From Zhengella sedimenti (GTDB taxonomy: Bacteria > Pseudomonadota > Alphaproteobacteria > Rhizobiales > Rhizobiaceae), in the NCBI RefSeq assembly GCF_046506625.1, contig NZ_JBKFFP010000004.1, positions 357,360 through 421,359 of the forward strand: a stretch of DNA of 64,000 nt. Direction: 5' to 3'. Shown piece by piece: positions 17,965 to 26,278 of the stretch. The notes under the pieces are model-generated. The model was not told the origin of the DNA. It did not search any database and saw only the letters and a program-made list of their open reading frames with translations. Every line of letters starts with the position of its first letter. The first letter of the stretch is position 1. The translations under genes were made by a program, and so were the position numbers.

Positions 17965-18348
17965 TCATTTCTTGGCGTCGATTTCGGCGAAGACGCGCCG
18001 CGCGATGCGGAAGGAATCCACCGCCGCCGGAACGCCGCAATAGATCGCGACCTGGAGGAATACCTCACAGATCTCTTCGCGCGTCAGGCCGTTGTTGAGT
18101 GCGCCCTTGATGTGGACCTCGATCTCATGCGGGCGGTTCAGCGCCGAGAGCATGCCCAGGTTGAGGAAACTGCGGGTCTTGCGGTCAAGCCCCGGACGTC
18201 CCCAGACCGCACCCCAGCAATACTCGGTCACGAGTTCCTGCAGCGGCCGGTTGAAATCGTCGGCGGTCTTGATCGCGTTGTCGACATAGTCCTTGCCCAG
18301 AACCGCGCTCCGGATGGCAAGTCCCTTGTCGTACATATCCTTGTCCAT
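17965..18348 (-). CDS. Carboxymuconolactone decarboxylase (CMD) family protein
   Basis: 127 aa, all-helical AhpD-like fold. The family block is VTEYCWGAVWGRPGLDRKTRSFLNLG in part, then LNNGLTREEICEVFLQVAIY near residues 82-101. True PcaC decarboxylates 4-carboxymuconolactone in the beta-ketoadipate pathway, but no other pca gene is near, so the role is unassigned. The start is MDKDMYDKG, with GAGGA 8 bases upstream. First gene of the operon; an operator-like site and a 20-bp palindrome precede it. Confidence 0.88.
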   Translation of the reverse strand: MDKDMYDKGLAIRSAVLGKDYVDNAIKTADDFNRPLQELVTEYCWGAVWGRPGLDRKTRSFLNLGMLSALNRPHEIEVHIKGALNNGLTREEICEVFLQVAIYCGVPAAVDSFRIARRVFAEIDAKK

Positions 18349-18424
18349 GCTTCCTGTCCTCATTGATTGGGCTCCCTGACCGGGAGCGGATATGAAACAT
18401 TATGAACATGAGTGCGCTCCGATG

Positions 18425-18444
18425 ATGAGGGTGCGCACCCTCAT
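18425..18444. promoter_or_regulatory. Perfect 20-bp palindrome upstream of the CMD operon
   Basis: ATGAGGGTGCGCACCCTCAT reads the same on both strands with no loop. It lies 77 bp upstream of the CMD gene and shares its last two bases with the ATAGC-type site. No T-tract follows, so a protein-binding dyad is more likely than a terminator. Confidence 0.5.
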
Positions 18445-18453
18445 AGCTGCTAT
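18443..18453. promoter_or_regulatory. Operator-like site ATAGC-T-GCTAT (copy 2)
   Basis: Perfect palindrome with one central base, 95 bp upstream of the CMD start. Its reverse complement is identical to the site at 29882 and differs in one base from that at 14961. Flanking CCGGA on the minus strand also resembles copy 1. Confidence 0.62.
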
Positions 18454-18555
18454 TCCGGCCGGCGGCTCAAAGCCCCGCCCCGGTCCGGCGTTTGCCCCGC
18501 GAAGTGCTCTCCCGGGTTTTCGCCACGGCGCGACGCGGGAGTGCCGCGACGCAGG

Positions 18556-20031
18556 TCAGCGGATGACAAACGGGTTGCTGGCGCTTGTCTCCGTCGCGAT
18601 CCAGACGGACTTGGTCTGCAGGAACTCGCGGATGGCGTCGATGCCGCTTTCCCGGCCGATGCCGGAGCGCTTGTAGCCGCCGAAAGGCGAGGTGTAGCTG
18701 ACGGCGCGATAGGTGTTCACCCAGACGGTGCCGACTTCGAGTTTCTCCGACATCCGGATCGCGCGGCCGATGTCGCTGGTCCAGACGCCGGCGGCAAGGC
18801 CGAAGTCGATGTCGTTGGCAATGCGCAAGGCGTCCTCCTCGTCATCGAACGGGATCACCGCCAGGACCGGGCCGAACACCTCCTCCTGCGCGATGCGCAT
18901 GTCATTGCGCACATCCGTGAAGATCGTCGGCTCGACGAATTGCGACCCGCTGACGCCCGGCCCGGTATAGGGCTTGCCGCCCAGCACGCAGCGCGCGCCT
19001 TCGCCCTTGGCGATGGCGATATAGTCGAGAACCTTGTCGTATTGCGGCGGCGTGGTGACCGGACCCACATTGGTCTCCGGGTTCATCGGATCGCCGATCC
19101 TCGCCGCACCCGCCACCTCGACCAGCCGCTTGACGAAGGCGTCATGGATGGAGCGCTGCAGCAACAGGCGTGAACCGGCGATGCAGGTCTGCCCGGAAGC
19201 AGCGAAAATGCCGGAAATCGCGCCCATGACAGCAGCTTCGATATCGGCGTCGTCAAACACGATGTTGGGCGACTTGCCGCCCAGTTCCAGCGTGACATGC
19301 TTGAGATCGCGGGCTGCCGCCTCATAGATCTTCTGGCCGGAAAGATCGGAACCGGTGAAGGCGATCTTGGCGATGTCCTTGTGGCCGACAAGCGCGGCGC
19401 CGACATCCTTGCCGAAGCCAGTGACCGTGTTCACGACACCCTTCGGGAAACCGGCCTGCGTGAACAGGTCCATGAATTCGAGAGTTGAGGCGGACGTGAA
19501 CTCCGACGGCTTGATGACCGCCGTGTTGCCGGCGGCAAGCGCGGGGGCAAGCTTCCAGGCCAGCAACAGGAGCGGCGAATTCCACGGCGTGATCATCGCC
19601 ACGACACCGAGCGGTTCGCGCCGCGTGAAATTGAAGATGTTCTTCTTGTCGGTCGGGATGACCGTGCCTTCGATCTTGTCGGCCAGGCCGCCATAGTAGC
19701 GGTACCATCCGGCAAGATAGTGGGTCTGGGTCGCCATCTCGGCGAGCAGCTTGCCATTGTCGCGCACCTCGATCTCGCCGAGACGTGCGGAATTCTCCTC
19801 GATGAGGTCGGCCAGCTTCATCATCAGCCGGCCGCGCGCCGAGGCCGACATCTCGCCCCATTCGCCGCGCCGGGCCGCCTTTGCGGCCTTGACCGCGCGG
19901 TCGACATCGTTCGCACTGCCATGGGCGATCTTCGCCCAGACCTCTCCGGTATAGGGGTTTTCCGTCTCGAACGTGCGTCCGCCCTCGGCATCGCAATAGG
20001 CGCCGTCGATATACAGTCCGTATGTCTTCAC
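18556..20031 (-). CDS. NAD(P)-dependent aldehyde dehydrogenase
   Basis: 491 aa. Oxidises an aldehyde to the acid. WNSPLLLLAWKLAPALAAGN (near 146), the general base Glu in LELGGKSPN (near 249) and the nucleophile Cys in SGQTCIAGSR (near 283) are intact, as is the C-terminal PFGGYKRSGIGRE. Substrate unknown. It follows the acyl-CoA dehydrogenase gene by 28 bp on the minus strand and ends the CoA-transferase/dehydrogenase operon. 207 bp of non-coding sequence with regulatory-looking sites separate it from the CMD gene. Confidence 0.95.
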   Translation of the reverse strand: MKTYGLYIDGAYCDAEGGRTFETENPYTGEVWAKIAHGSANDVDRAVKAAKAARRGEWGEMSASARGRLMMKLADLIEENSARLGEIEVRDNGKLLAEMATQTHYLAGWYRYYGGLADKIEGTVIPTDKKNIFNFTRREPLGVVAMITPWNSPLLLLAWKLAPALAAGNTAVIKPSEFTSASTLEFMDLFTQAGFPKGVVNTVTGFGKDVGAALVGHKDIAKIAFTGSDLSGQKIYEAAARDLKHVTLELGGKSPNIVFDDADIEAAVMGAISGIFAASGQTCIAGSRLLLQRSIHDAFVKRLVEVAGAARIGDPMNPETNVGPVTTPPQYDKVLDYIAIAKGEGARCVLGGKPYTGPGVSGSQFVEPTIFTDVRNDMRIAQEEVFGPVLAVIPFDDEEDALRIANDIDFGLAAGVWTSDIGRAIRMSEKLEVGTVWVNTYRAVSYTSPFGGYKRSGIGRESGIDAIREFLQTKSVWIATETSASNPFVIR

Positions 20032-20059
20032 CGTTTTCCTCCCTTGGCCGGCATGGGAT

Positions 20060-21733
20060 CTAGTTCTTGCGGGCGAGCAATCCGCGCCCGATCACCTGAG
20101 CCTGGATCTCCGCCGCCCCTTCGAAAATGTTGAGAATGCGCGCATCGCACAGCACGCGGCTGATCTCGGTCTCGATGGCATAGCCCGTACCGCCATGGAT
20201 CTGCAGGCTGTTGTCGGCGCCCGACCATGCCACGCGCGCGGCCAGGAGCTTGGCCATGCCCGCCTCGATGTCGCAGCGGCGCCCCTTGTCCTTCTCGCGC
20301 GCGGCAAAATAGGTCAGTTCGCGGGCCATGATGATTTCGGCCATCAGCAGGGCCAGCTTGTCGGAAACACGGGGGAAGGCGACGATCGGCCGGCCGAACT
20401 GCTTGCGGTCCATCGCGTAGCGCAAACCGAGGTCGAAGGCATTGCGCGCGACACCGATGGCGCGGGCGGCGGTCTGGATGCGCGTGCCCTCGAACGTCTG
20501 CATCAACTGCTTGAAGCCCTGCCCTTCGACGCCGCCGAGCAGCCCCTCGGCAGGCACCCTGAAATTTTCGAAGGCGATGTCGTATTCCCGCATCCCGCGA
20601 TATCCGAGCACCTCGATATCGCTGCCGCGGATGCCCTCGTCGGGAAAGGGCTCGTTCTCGGTGCCGCGCTGTTTTGGCGCAAGGAACATCGACAGACCCG
20701 AATAGCCGCTGTCGTCGGGCGCCGTGCGCGCCAGCAGCGTCATCAGGTCGGACCGGGCCGCATGGGTGATCCAGGTCTTGGCGCCGTCGATGCGCCAGGA
20801 GCCGTCCTCCTGCCTCGTCGCGCGAGTGCGCAGGCTGCCAAGGTCCGAGCCGGTATCGGGTTCGGTGAACACGGCGGTCGGGAACACCTCGCCGGACGCA
20901 AGCTTCGGCAGCCAATAGTCCTTCTGTTCCCTTGTCCCCGCGATCGCGATCAGTTCGGCCGCGATCTCGGTGCGCGTGCCGAGCGATCCCGCCGCGATCC
21001 AGCCGCGGCTCAGCTCCTCGGTGACAACGCACATGGCGAGCTTGCCAAGCCCCAGTCCGCCATAGGCCTCATCGACGCAGATGCCGAAAACCCCGAGATC
21101 GGCAAGTTCGCGCACGACATTGAGCGGGATGAGGCTGTCGGCCAGGTGCCAGCGATGTGCATGGGGGGCCACCTTGGCTTCGGCAAAGCGGCGGAACTGG
21201 TCGCGGATGATGTCGAGCGTGTCGTCATCCAGCGTTTCGTCGATCGTCCCGCCATTGCAAAGATGGTTGATCAGAGCCGCGCGGATTGCCGGCCCCTGGT
21301 TGTCTTCGAGAAAACCGGCGCAATCCTCGGCAAGCGCCGCCGCCGCGGCCATGGTTCCGAAATCCTGCGGCCGCACGATCTCGCTCTGGCTGATCGGGAC
21401 GCCGCCGACCAATTGGCCCAGATACTCGGTGAACCCGATCCTGAAGAGCATCTGCTCGGGATCGGAAAACTTGTTGAGGCCGTAGAGATGCTCCGCCCAG
21501 CCGAGGGACGCCTTCAGCGCCTGGACGATGGTCGCCACCCAGGCCATGCCATGCAGGGCGCGCTGCTCGGTATCCGCAAGGGCGGGATCGAGCTTGCCAT
21601 TGCTGCGGATACGGGCATCGACGGCGGACCGCACTGCGGCGAGATACCTGTCGGCCGATGACACGGCCGACCGGCCTGCCTCGATCAGTTCCAGATCCGG
21701 AAGAACCCCTGTTGAAAACCGCGGCACGTTCAT
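20060..21733 (-). CDS. Acyl-CoA dehydrogenase resembling (2S)-methylsuccinyl-CoA dehydrogenase
   Basis: 557 aa, longer than the usual 380-400. An extra N-terminal helical domain of about 170 residues precedes the acyl-CoA dehydrogenase core, the layout known for Mcd of the ethylmalonyl-CoA pathway. Core marks are APHAHRWHLADSLIPLNVV (near 191), YGGLGLGKLAMCVVTEELSR, the flavin segment FTEPDTGSDLGSLRTRATR and the C-terminal IHGGTGYAIETEISRVLCDA. Mcd oxidises methylsuccinyl-CoA to mesaconyl-CoA with FAD and electron-transferring flavoprotein. Here it may be a paralogue for a related branched acyl-CoA. The start MNVPRFSTG lies 5 bp after the CoA-transferase stop. Confidence 0.85.
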   Translation of the reverse strand: MNVPRFSTGVLPDLELIEAGRSAVSSADRYLAAVRSAVDARIRSNGKLDPALADTEQRALHGMAWVATIVQALKASLGWAEHLYGLNKFSDPEQMLFRIGFTEYLGQLVGGVPISQSEIVRPQDFGTMAAAAALAEDCAGFLEDNQGPAIRAALINHLCNGGTIDETLDDDTLDIIRDQFRRFAEAKVAPHAHRWHLADSLIPLNVVRELADLGVFGICVDEAYGGLGLGKLAMCVVTEELSRGWIAAGSLGTRTEIAAELIAIAGTREQKDYWLPKLASGEVFPTAVFTEPDTGSDLGSLRTRATRQEDGSWRIDGAKTWITHAARSDLMTLLARTAPDDSGYSGLSMFLAPKQRGTENEPFPDEGIRGSDIEVLGYRGMREYDIAFENFRVPAEGLLGGVEGQGFKQLMQTFEGTRIQTAARAIGVARNAFDLGLRYAMDRKQFGRPIVAFPRVSDKLALLMAEIIMARELTYFAAREKDKGRRCDIEAGMAKLLAARVAWSGADNSLQIHGGTGYAIETEISRVLCDARILNIFEGAAEIQAQVIGRGLLARKN

Positions 21734-21738
21734 TCGGT

Positions 21739-22977
21739 TCACCCCGGAGCCTTGGACGCACTGGCTACGACGCTCGCGTCGTGAAGCGCCCCGATTTGTG
21801 AGTCGGTAAGACCGAGAACCGAGGCCAGGACCTCGTCCGTATGCTCTCCGAGGCGCGGCGCGACGCCCGGAATCTCGCGTGTGAGGTCGGTGATCGTGCC
21901 CGCTGCGCCGGGCGTGAGATAGGAATGGCCGGAAGGATGGCTCAGCGTGTGGAAAAGCGGATTGGCGGCATTGAGCGCGCCGCCCTCGCCCATGGCTCCG
22001 GCCAGCGACCGGTAAGGCCCCCAGCACACGCCCGTGCCTGCAAACGCCGCCTCCAGTTCGCCGAGCGTCCTCTTGCCGACGGCCTCCGCAACGATCGGGT
22101 TCAGCCGGTCGCGATGCTCGAAACGCAGACCCTCGTCGGTTGACAGGTCAACGCCGCGCTCGGCTTCCAGCGAGCCGATTGCCTCTGCCAGGTCCAGCGT
22201 CCTGACCAGGTCGGACCAGTGGCGCGATGTCAGCGCGACGATCATCACGCGGTTTCCGTCGCGGGTCTCGAAATCCCGGCCGAAGGCGCCAAACAGGTTG
22301 TTGCCCATGCGCGGACGGTCTTCGCCTGACACCGTCACTTCCGCGACCTGGCCGAGATTGGCAATCGTGGCCATGGCGACATCGCCCAGCGGAACGCGAA
22401 CCTCGGTGCCAAGCCCGGTGCGGCTGCGCCTGCGCTCAGCGGCCATCAGCGCGAAGGCGGCGTAATTGCCCGTTGCGATGTCCCAGGCAGGCAGCACATG
22501 ATTGACCGGTTCGTCGCCGAGACTTTCAGGGCCGGTCATCATCGGAATCCCGAGCGCCGCGTTCACCGTGTAGTCGACCGCAGTCCCGCCATCGGCCCAC
22601 CCCATGACGCGTACGGTGATCATGTCGGCGCGCCTGGCGGCCAGCCTGTCATGGGACAGGAATCCGTTCACGGGATAGTTGGTCACGAAGATCCCGCCCC
22701 CCTCGCCCGGAGCCGTTGCGAGCGCCACCGCCAGTTCACGGCCTTCCGGGGAAGAAAGGTTGAGGGCAATCGACTTCTTTCCCTTGTTGAGACCTTCCCA
22801 GTAGAGGCTGGCGCCGCCGCCCGGCGCGCGTGGCCAGCGCAGGAAGTCCGGCCCGCCGCCGATCGCGTCGATGCGGATCACCTCGGCGCCCAGTTGCGCA
22901 AGATGCAAGGCACACATGGGCGCGGCGACAAAGGCGGCACCCTCGACGATCCTCATGTCGGCAAGCAGCCGATACAT
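21739..22977 (-). CDS. Class III CoA-transferase (CaiB/BaiF family), catalytic Asp present
   Basis: 412 aa. Moves CoA between carboxylic acids through an enzyme-bound anhydride. The N-terminal block LRWPRAPGGGASLYWEGLNKGKKS and the active-site region TGLGTEVRVPLGDVAMA, where the Asp of GD aligns with the family nucleophile, are seen. First gene of a minus-strand operon with the Mcd-like dehydrogenase and aldehyde dehydrogenase, so it probably supplies the acyl-CoA that the dehydrogenase oxidises. Divergent from the MmgE/PrpD operon. Confidence 0.9.
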   Translation of the reverse strand: MYRLLADMRIVEGAAFVAAPMCALHLAQLGAEVIRIDAIGGGPDFLRWPRAPGGGASLYWEGLNKGKKSIALNLSSPEGRELAVALATAPGEGGGIFVTNYPVNGFLSHDRLAARRADMITVRVMGWADGGTAVDYTVNAALGIPMMTGPESLGDEPVNHVLPAWDIATGNYAAFALMAAERRRSRTGLGTEVRVPLGDVAMATIANLGQVAEVTVSGEDRPRMGNNLFGAFGRDFETRDGNRVMIVALTSRHWSDLVRTLDLAEAIGSLEAERGVDLSTDEGLRFEHRDRLNPIVAEAVGKRTLGELEAAFAGTGVCWGPYRSLAGAMGEGGALNAANPLFHTLSHPSGHSYLTPGAAGTITDLTREIPGVAPRLGEHTDEVLASVLGLTDSQIGALHDASVVASASKAPG

Positions 22978-23307
22978 CGGTTGTTGACCCTCCTTGATCC
23001 GGGCGCGCCCTTTACGGCTGGCATTTCAGGCCTGCGCCCGCTTTTGCTTCTTGGTGCAATTCAACACCGATCGGATACCGGAAGGCGACCTTCATACGGT
23101 CGAAAGCTGTTATGACAGCCTCTGCCCTCAACAAGCACGGCCAGATGACTCATGATCGGCATCGTGGTGCAGCGCTCATCTTGAGTGTTGCCGCATTCGT
23201 CCGGCCTGCCTTCCCCACAAACCGACAGATGGCGAACCGGCTGGCCGAACGCGCATCGCAGCAGGCGGCCGCCCCCGGTGGCCGTTCGCCTTGCCAGGGA
23301 GATCCAG
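22978..23307. promoter_or_regulatory. Divergent promoter region between CoA-transferase and MmgE operons
   Basis: 330 bp without a gene between two divergently transcribed catabolic operons. It holds two inverted repeats: GAAGG-CGA-CCTTC at 23081-23093 and GCTGT-TATG-ACAGC at 23106-23119. They are 12 bp apart and are candidate operators for a shared regulator. The ATAGC-type site of other operons is not found here. Confidence 0.45.
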
Positions 23308-24717
23308 ATGGGTGTAGCGCAACGCATGGAAAGTGCCGGGTCGGACACGCAAGGCGGCCTGGTGGCTGCCCGCCTCGCTGACTTCACCATCGGCACGCCG
23401 CGTTCGGCGGTTCCGCCGGAGGTGATCGACAAGGCGCGCGCCTGCGTCGCCGACTATGTCGCCTGCGCGTTAGAGGCCGCTCATCTTGCCTGGGGGCGGC
23501 AGGCCATAGCCTATGGCGCCATCGGTCCGGAAGGCCCTTGCCGCGTCATCGGCACGCAAGAGCGTCTGGGGCCTGGCGAGGCCGCCTTCGTCAACGGTGC
23601 GCTGGGTCATGGACTGGTGCGCGAAGACATGCATGTGGCCAGTTGCACCCATCTCGGCGTCGTCGTCTGGCCGGCGCTGCTCGCGCTCTCGGAACTGGAA
23701 GACCTGCCCGGCGAGGATTTTCTCGCCTGCGGCGCAATCGGATACGAGGTCAGCGCGCGCGTCGGGCGGGCCCTGTTCGATGCCGACCTCCAAGCCCGGA
23801 TCCGGCCGACGGGAACGGTCGGCGCGATCGGCGCGGCGGCGGCCTGCGCCCGCCTGCTCGGCCTGAGCCGTGACCAGACGATTGCCGCCATCGGCCTTGC
23901 CGCCAACATGGCGGGCGGCGTCAACGAATGGCCATGGGCCGGTGGCCATGAAATGGTCTTTCATGCGGCAACGGCCGCCCGTAGCGCAGTCACCGCGGCC
24001 CTTCTGGCAAGGACCGGCGTCTTTGCCTCGCCTTCGGCCATCGATGGCCGGGCCGGCCTCTTTGCCGCCTACGGACGCCGGGAAAGGGCCGCCGGGATCG
24101 TGCCGCTCGACGGCGGCACCTGGGAGATCATGTCGGTCTATTTCAAGCCGGCGCCCGCCTGCAACTATGTGCAGACCCCGATCCAGGCCGCGCTTTCCGT
24201 CGTCGCGAAAGGCGCAAGGGCCGGCGACATCGATGCAATCGATGTCGCCAGCTTCGGATCGGCCATCGATTATCCGGGATGCAACCATCCGGGCCCTTTC
24301 CCGGGCGTGTTCGAAGCCAAGATGAGCATCCAGTATGCGGTCGCCGCCGTCTTGGCGAGCGGCGGCATCAGCGAAGCCAACTACCGCATGCTCGACGATC
24401 CGGACGTGCTGCGGCTTGCGCGGTTGGTGACGCTGTCGGTCGATCCGGAGTTCGAGGCCGCCTATCCGGGCAGGCAGGGCGCCGGCATCACCGTCACGAC
24501 GCGTGACGGCACCGTGTTTTCCGAACGGCTCGCCGATGTGCGTTCCTTTGACAACGCCGAGGTCTTCCAACGCCTGGCCGATGTGGCAACGGCGGAAATC
24601 GGGCCGATGAAGACCCAGGAGCTTCTGGCTGCCATCGACACCATCGGGAAGACAGGCAGCGCATCCGCGATCACCGGCGCGACGCGGCGCGCGATTGAGA
24701 CGGGGAAACCATCATGA
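23308..24717 (+). CDS. MmgE/PrpD family protein (2-methylcitrate dehydratase-like)
   Basis: 469 aa from ATG 23308, preceded by AGGGAG at 6-base spacing; the frame is open further upstream but without conserved sequence. The all-helical N-terminal domain contains GEAAFVNGALGHGLVREDMH (near 90) and GGVNEWPWAGGHEM (near 203). Family members dehydrate 2-methylcitrate, isomerise or decarboxylate tricarboxylic acids (cis-aconitate decarboxylase, iminodisuccinate epimerase). The substrate is not readable, but a branched polycarboxylate fits the Mcd-like neighbour. Its stop overlaps the next ATG. Confidence 0.9.
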   Translation: MGVAQRMESAGSDTQGGLVAARLADFTIGTPRSAVPPEVIDKARACVADYVACALEAAHLAWGRQAIAYGAIGPEGPCRVIGTQERLGPGEAAFVNGALGHGLVREDMHVASCTHLGVVVWPALLALSELEDLPGEDFLACGAIGYEVSARVGRALFDADLQARIRPTGTVGAIGAAAACARLLGLSRDQTIAAIGLAANMAGGVNEWPWAGGHEMVFHAATAARSAVTAALLARTGVFASPSAIDGRAGLFAAYGRRERAAGIVPLDGGTWEIMSVYFKPAPACNYVQTPIQAALSVVAKGARAGDIDAIDVASFGSAIDYPGCNHPGPFPGVFEAKMSIQYAVAAVLASGGISEANYRMLDDPDVLRLARLVTLSVDPEFEAAYPGRQGAGITVTTRDGTVFSERLADVRSFDNAEVFQRLADVATAEIGPMKTQELLAAIDTIGKTGSASAITGATRRAIETGKPS

Positions 24718-25847
24718 CGAGGCTCAGGGCTGCGATAGCGGGCGTTGGTACCACCGACTACGGCCGGATGCCCGACCACGACGCCTATGATCTGGGCATG
24801 TGGGCGTTGACGAATGCGCTTGACGATGCGGGGCTCGGTTTTGCCGACATTGACGCAGTCCTCGTCAACCGCATTCCCGACTATCAGCGGTTCTGCGAGA
24901 TCGCGGGCATGGACCCGCAACTGGTCAATATCACGCCGGGCCATGGCCGCTATTCTGGCATCCTGGTCGATACCGCCGTGTCCCTCGTCATGAGCGGGCG
25001 CCACGAAGTGGTGGCGCTCGTCTATGGCAACAATGGCCGCTCGGCGGGCGTGGCCTATGGCGGGGCGGATGACAGTTACGGTTCGGGCGGCGGCGCCATC
25101 TGGTTTCCCTATGGCATGACCTCTCCCGGCGCCTTCCACGCCATGATGATGCGCCGGCACATGGAACTCTACGGCACGAAGCCGGAGCAACTGGCGGAGG
25201 TGCCCATCGCCTTCCGCAAGCATGCCTCCCTGAACCCGCAGGCCGTCATGCGCGAACGCTTCGACCTGAAAGGCTATCTGAACGCGCGGATGATCGCGGA
25301 ACCGCTGCGCCTGCTCGACTACTGCCTGATCAACGATGGCGGCGTGGCAATCATCGTCACCACGCCGGAGCGCGCCAGGGATCTGAGGAAGCCCCCGGTC
25401 TATGTCCGCGGCTCGGCGCTGCAGACGGCCTTTGCCGACTCCACCTTCCCGCCCGACGATTTCTGGGCCGGTCCGCTCGGCTCGGTTCGCGAGCGCAGTT
25501 TTGCCTCGGCGGGGCTCTCCCACGAGGACATGAACGCCCTGATGATCTACGACAATTTTTCCGCAACCGTGCTCTTCTCGCTGGAAGGCCTGGGCTATTG
25601 CGGCGTGGGCGAAAGCGGCGGCTTCGTCGAGGGCGGAACCTTGCAACTGGGCAACCGCTTCCCGACCAATACCTCCGGCGGACACCTGTCGGAGAGTTAC
25701 ATGCAGGGCTGGGCGCTGAACGTCGAGGCCGTGCGCCAGCTTCGCGGCGAATGCGGCGAGCGCCAGGTGAAGGACGCCACCAACATCCACTATGCGGCCG
25801 CCTCCCCGGTCTGTGCGTCCATCGTCTATTCGAGGGACCCGTCATGA
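24714..25847 (+). CDS. Thiolase-like (SCP-x/Ltp2-type) protein 1
   Basis: 377 aa degenerate-thiolase fold. The position of the thiolase nucleophile Cys is occupied by GHGRYSGILVDTA, so ordinary Claisen condensation or thiolysis is unlikely. The C-terminal family signatures YDNFSATVLFSLEGLGYCG (near 283) and NTSGGHLSESYMQGW (near 322) are kept. Known: Ltp2, a relative lacking the Cys, is a retro-aldolase of steroid side chains and works with a DUF35 partner. The next gene overlaps by 4 bp and encodes exactly such a partner, so a two-subunit lyase or acyltransferase complex is inferred. Confidence 0.88.
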   Translation: MTRLRAAIAGVGTTDYGRMPDHDAYDLGMWALTNALDDAGLGFADIDAVLVNRIPDYQRFCEIAGMDPQLVNITPGHGRYSGILVDTAVSLVMSGRHEVVALVYGNNGRSAGVAYGGADDSYGSGGGAIWFPYGMTSPGAFHAMMMRRHMELYGTKPEQLAEVPIAFRKHASLNPQAVMRERFDLKGYLNARMIAEPLRLLDYCLINDGGVAIIVTTPERARDLRKPPVYVRGSALQTAFADSTFPPDDFWAGPLGSVRERSFASAGLSHEDMNALMIYDNFSATVLFSLEGLGYCGVGESGGFVEGGTLQLGNRFPTNTSGGHLSESYMQGWALNVEAVRQLRGECGERQVKDATNIHYAAASPVCASIVYSRDPS

Positions 25848-26278
25848 GCCTAGCCCCCACGCCACTGCCCGCCAAGCCGCTGCCCCGGATCGAGGGACCC
25901 GAGCGCCCCTTCTGGGAAGGACTTCTGGAAGGCGTGATCCGCGTCCAGCACTGCCTTTCCTGCGGCAGGCCGCGTTTTCCCGCCAGCCGTTACTGCCCGC
26001 ATTGCCACAGCCCTGAAAGCGAGTGGCGTGCGGTCGACCCGCATGGTGAAGTCGAAACCTACTGCGTCTTCCACAAGGCCTATTTCCCCGGCTTCGTCCC
26101 CGAGATGCCCTACGCGGTCGTCCAGGTCAGGCTGGATTGCGGCGTGCGGTTCTTCTCCAACATGGTCGGTATCGGCAACGACGAAATCCGGACCGGCATG
26201 CGTGTCAGGGCCGTGTTCGAAACCGCGGCGCCGGGAATTGCCCTTCTCAAGTTCAGACCCGAAGGAGACCAGCGATGA
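25844..26278 (+). CDS. Zn-ribbon OB-fold (DUF35) partner protein 1
   Basis: 144 aa. A rubredoxin-like zinc ribbon (CLSCGRPRFPASRYCPHC, residues about 33-50) is followed by an OB-fold (VETYCVFHKAYFPGF through VRFFSNMVG). DUF35 proteins bridge or chaperone acyl-CoA substrates for thiolase-fold partners. ATGA overlap with the thiolase-like gene upstream and with the alcohol dehydrogenase downstream shows that all three are made together. Confidence 0.92.
   Translation: MSLAPTPLPAKPLPRIEGPERPFWEGLLEGVIRVQHCLSCGRPRFPASRYCPHCHSPESEWRAVDPHGEVETYCVFHKAYFPGFVPEMPYAVVQVRLDCGVRFFSNMVGIGNDEIRTGMRVRAVFETAAPGIALLKFRPEGDQR

Noticed and set aside
17965..18348. PcaC of a beta-ketoadipate pathway
   Set aside because: No pcaB, pcaG/H, pcaD-type cluster or protocatechuate genes lie alongside. 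CMD-family proteins have many roles.
18425..18444. Terminator for the aldehyde dehydrogenase operon
   Set aside because: The dyad has no loop bases and no T-tract on the minus strand; an operator is more plausible.
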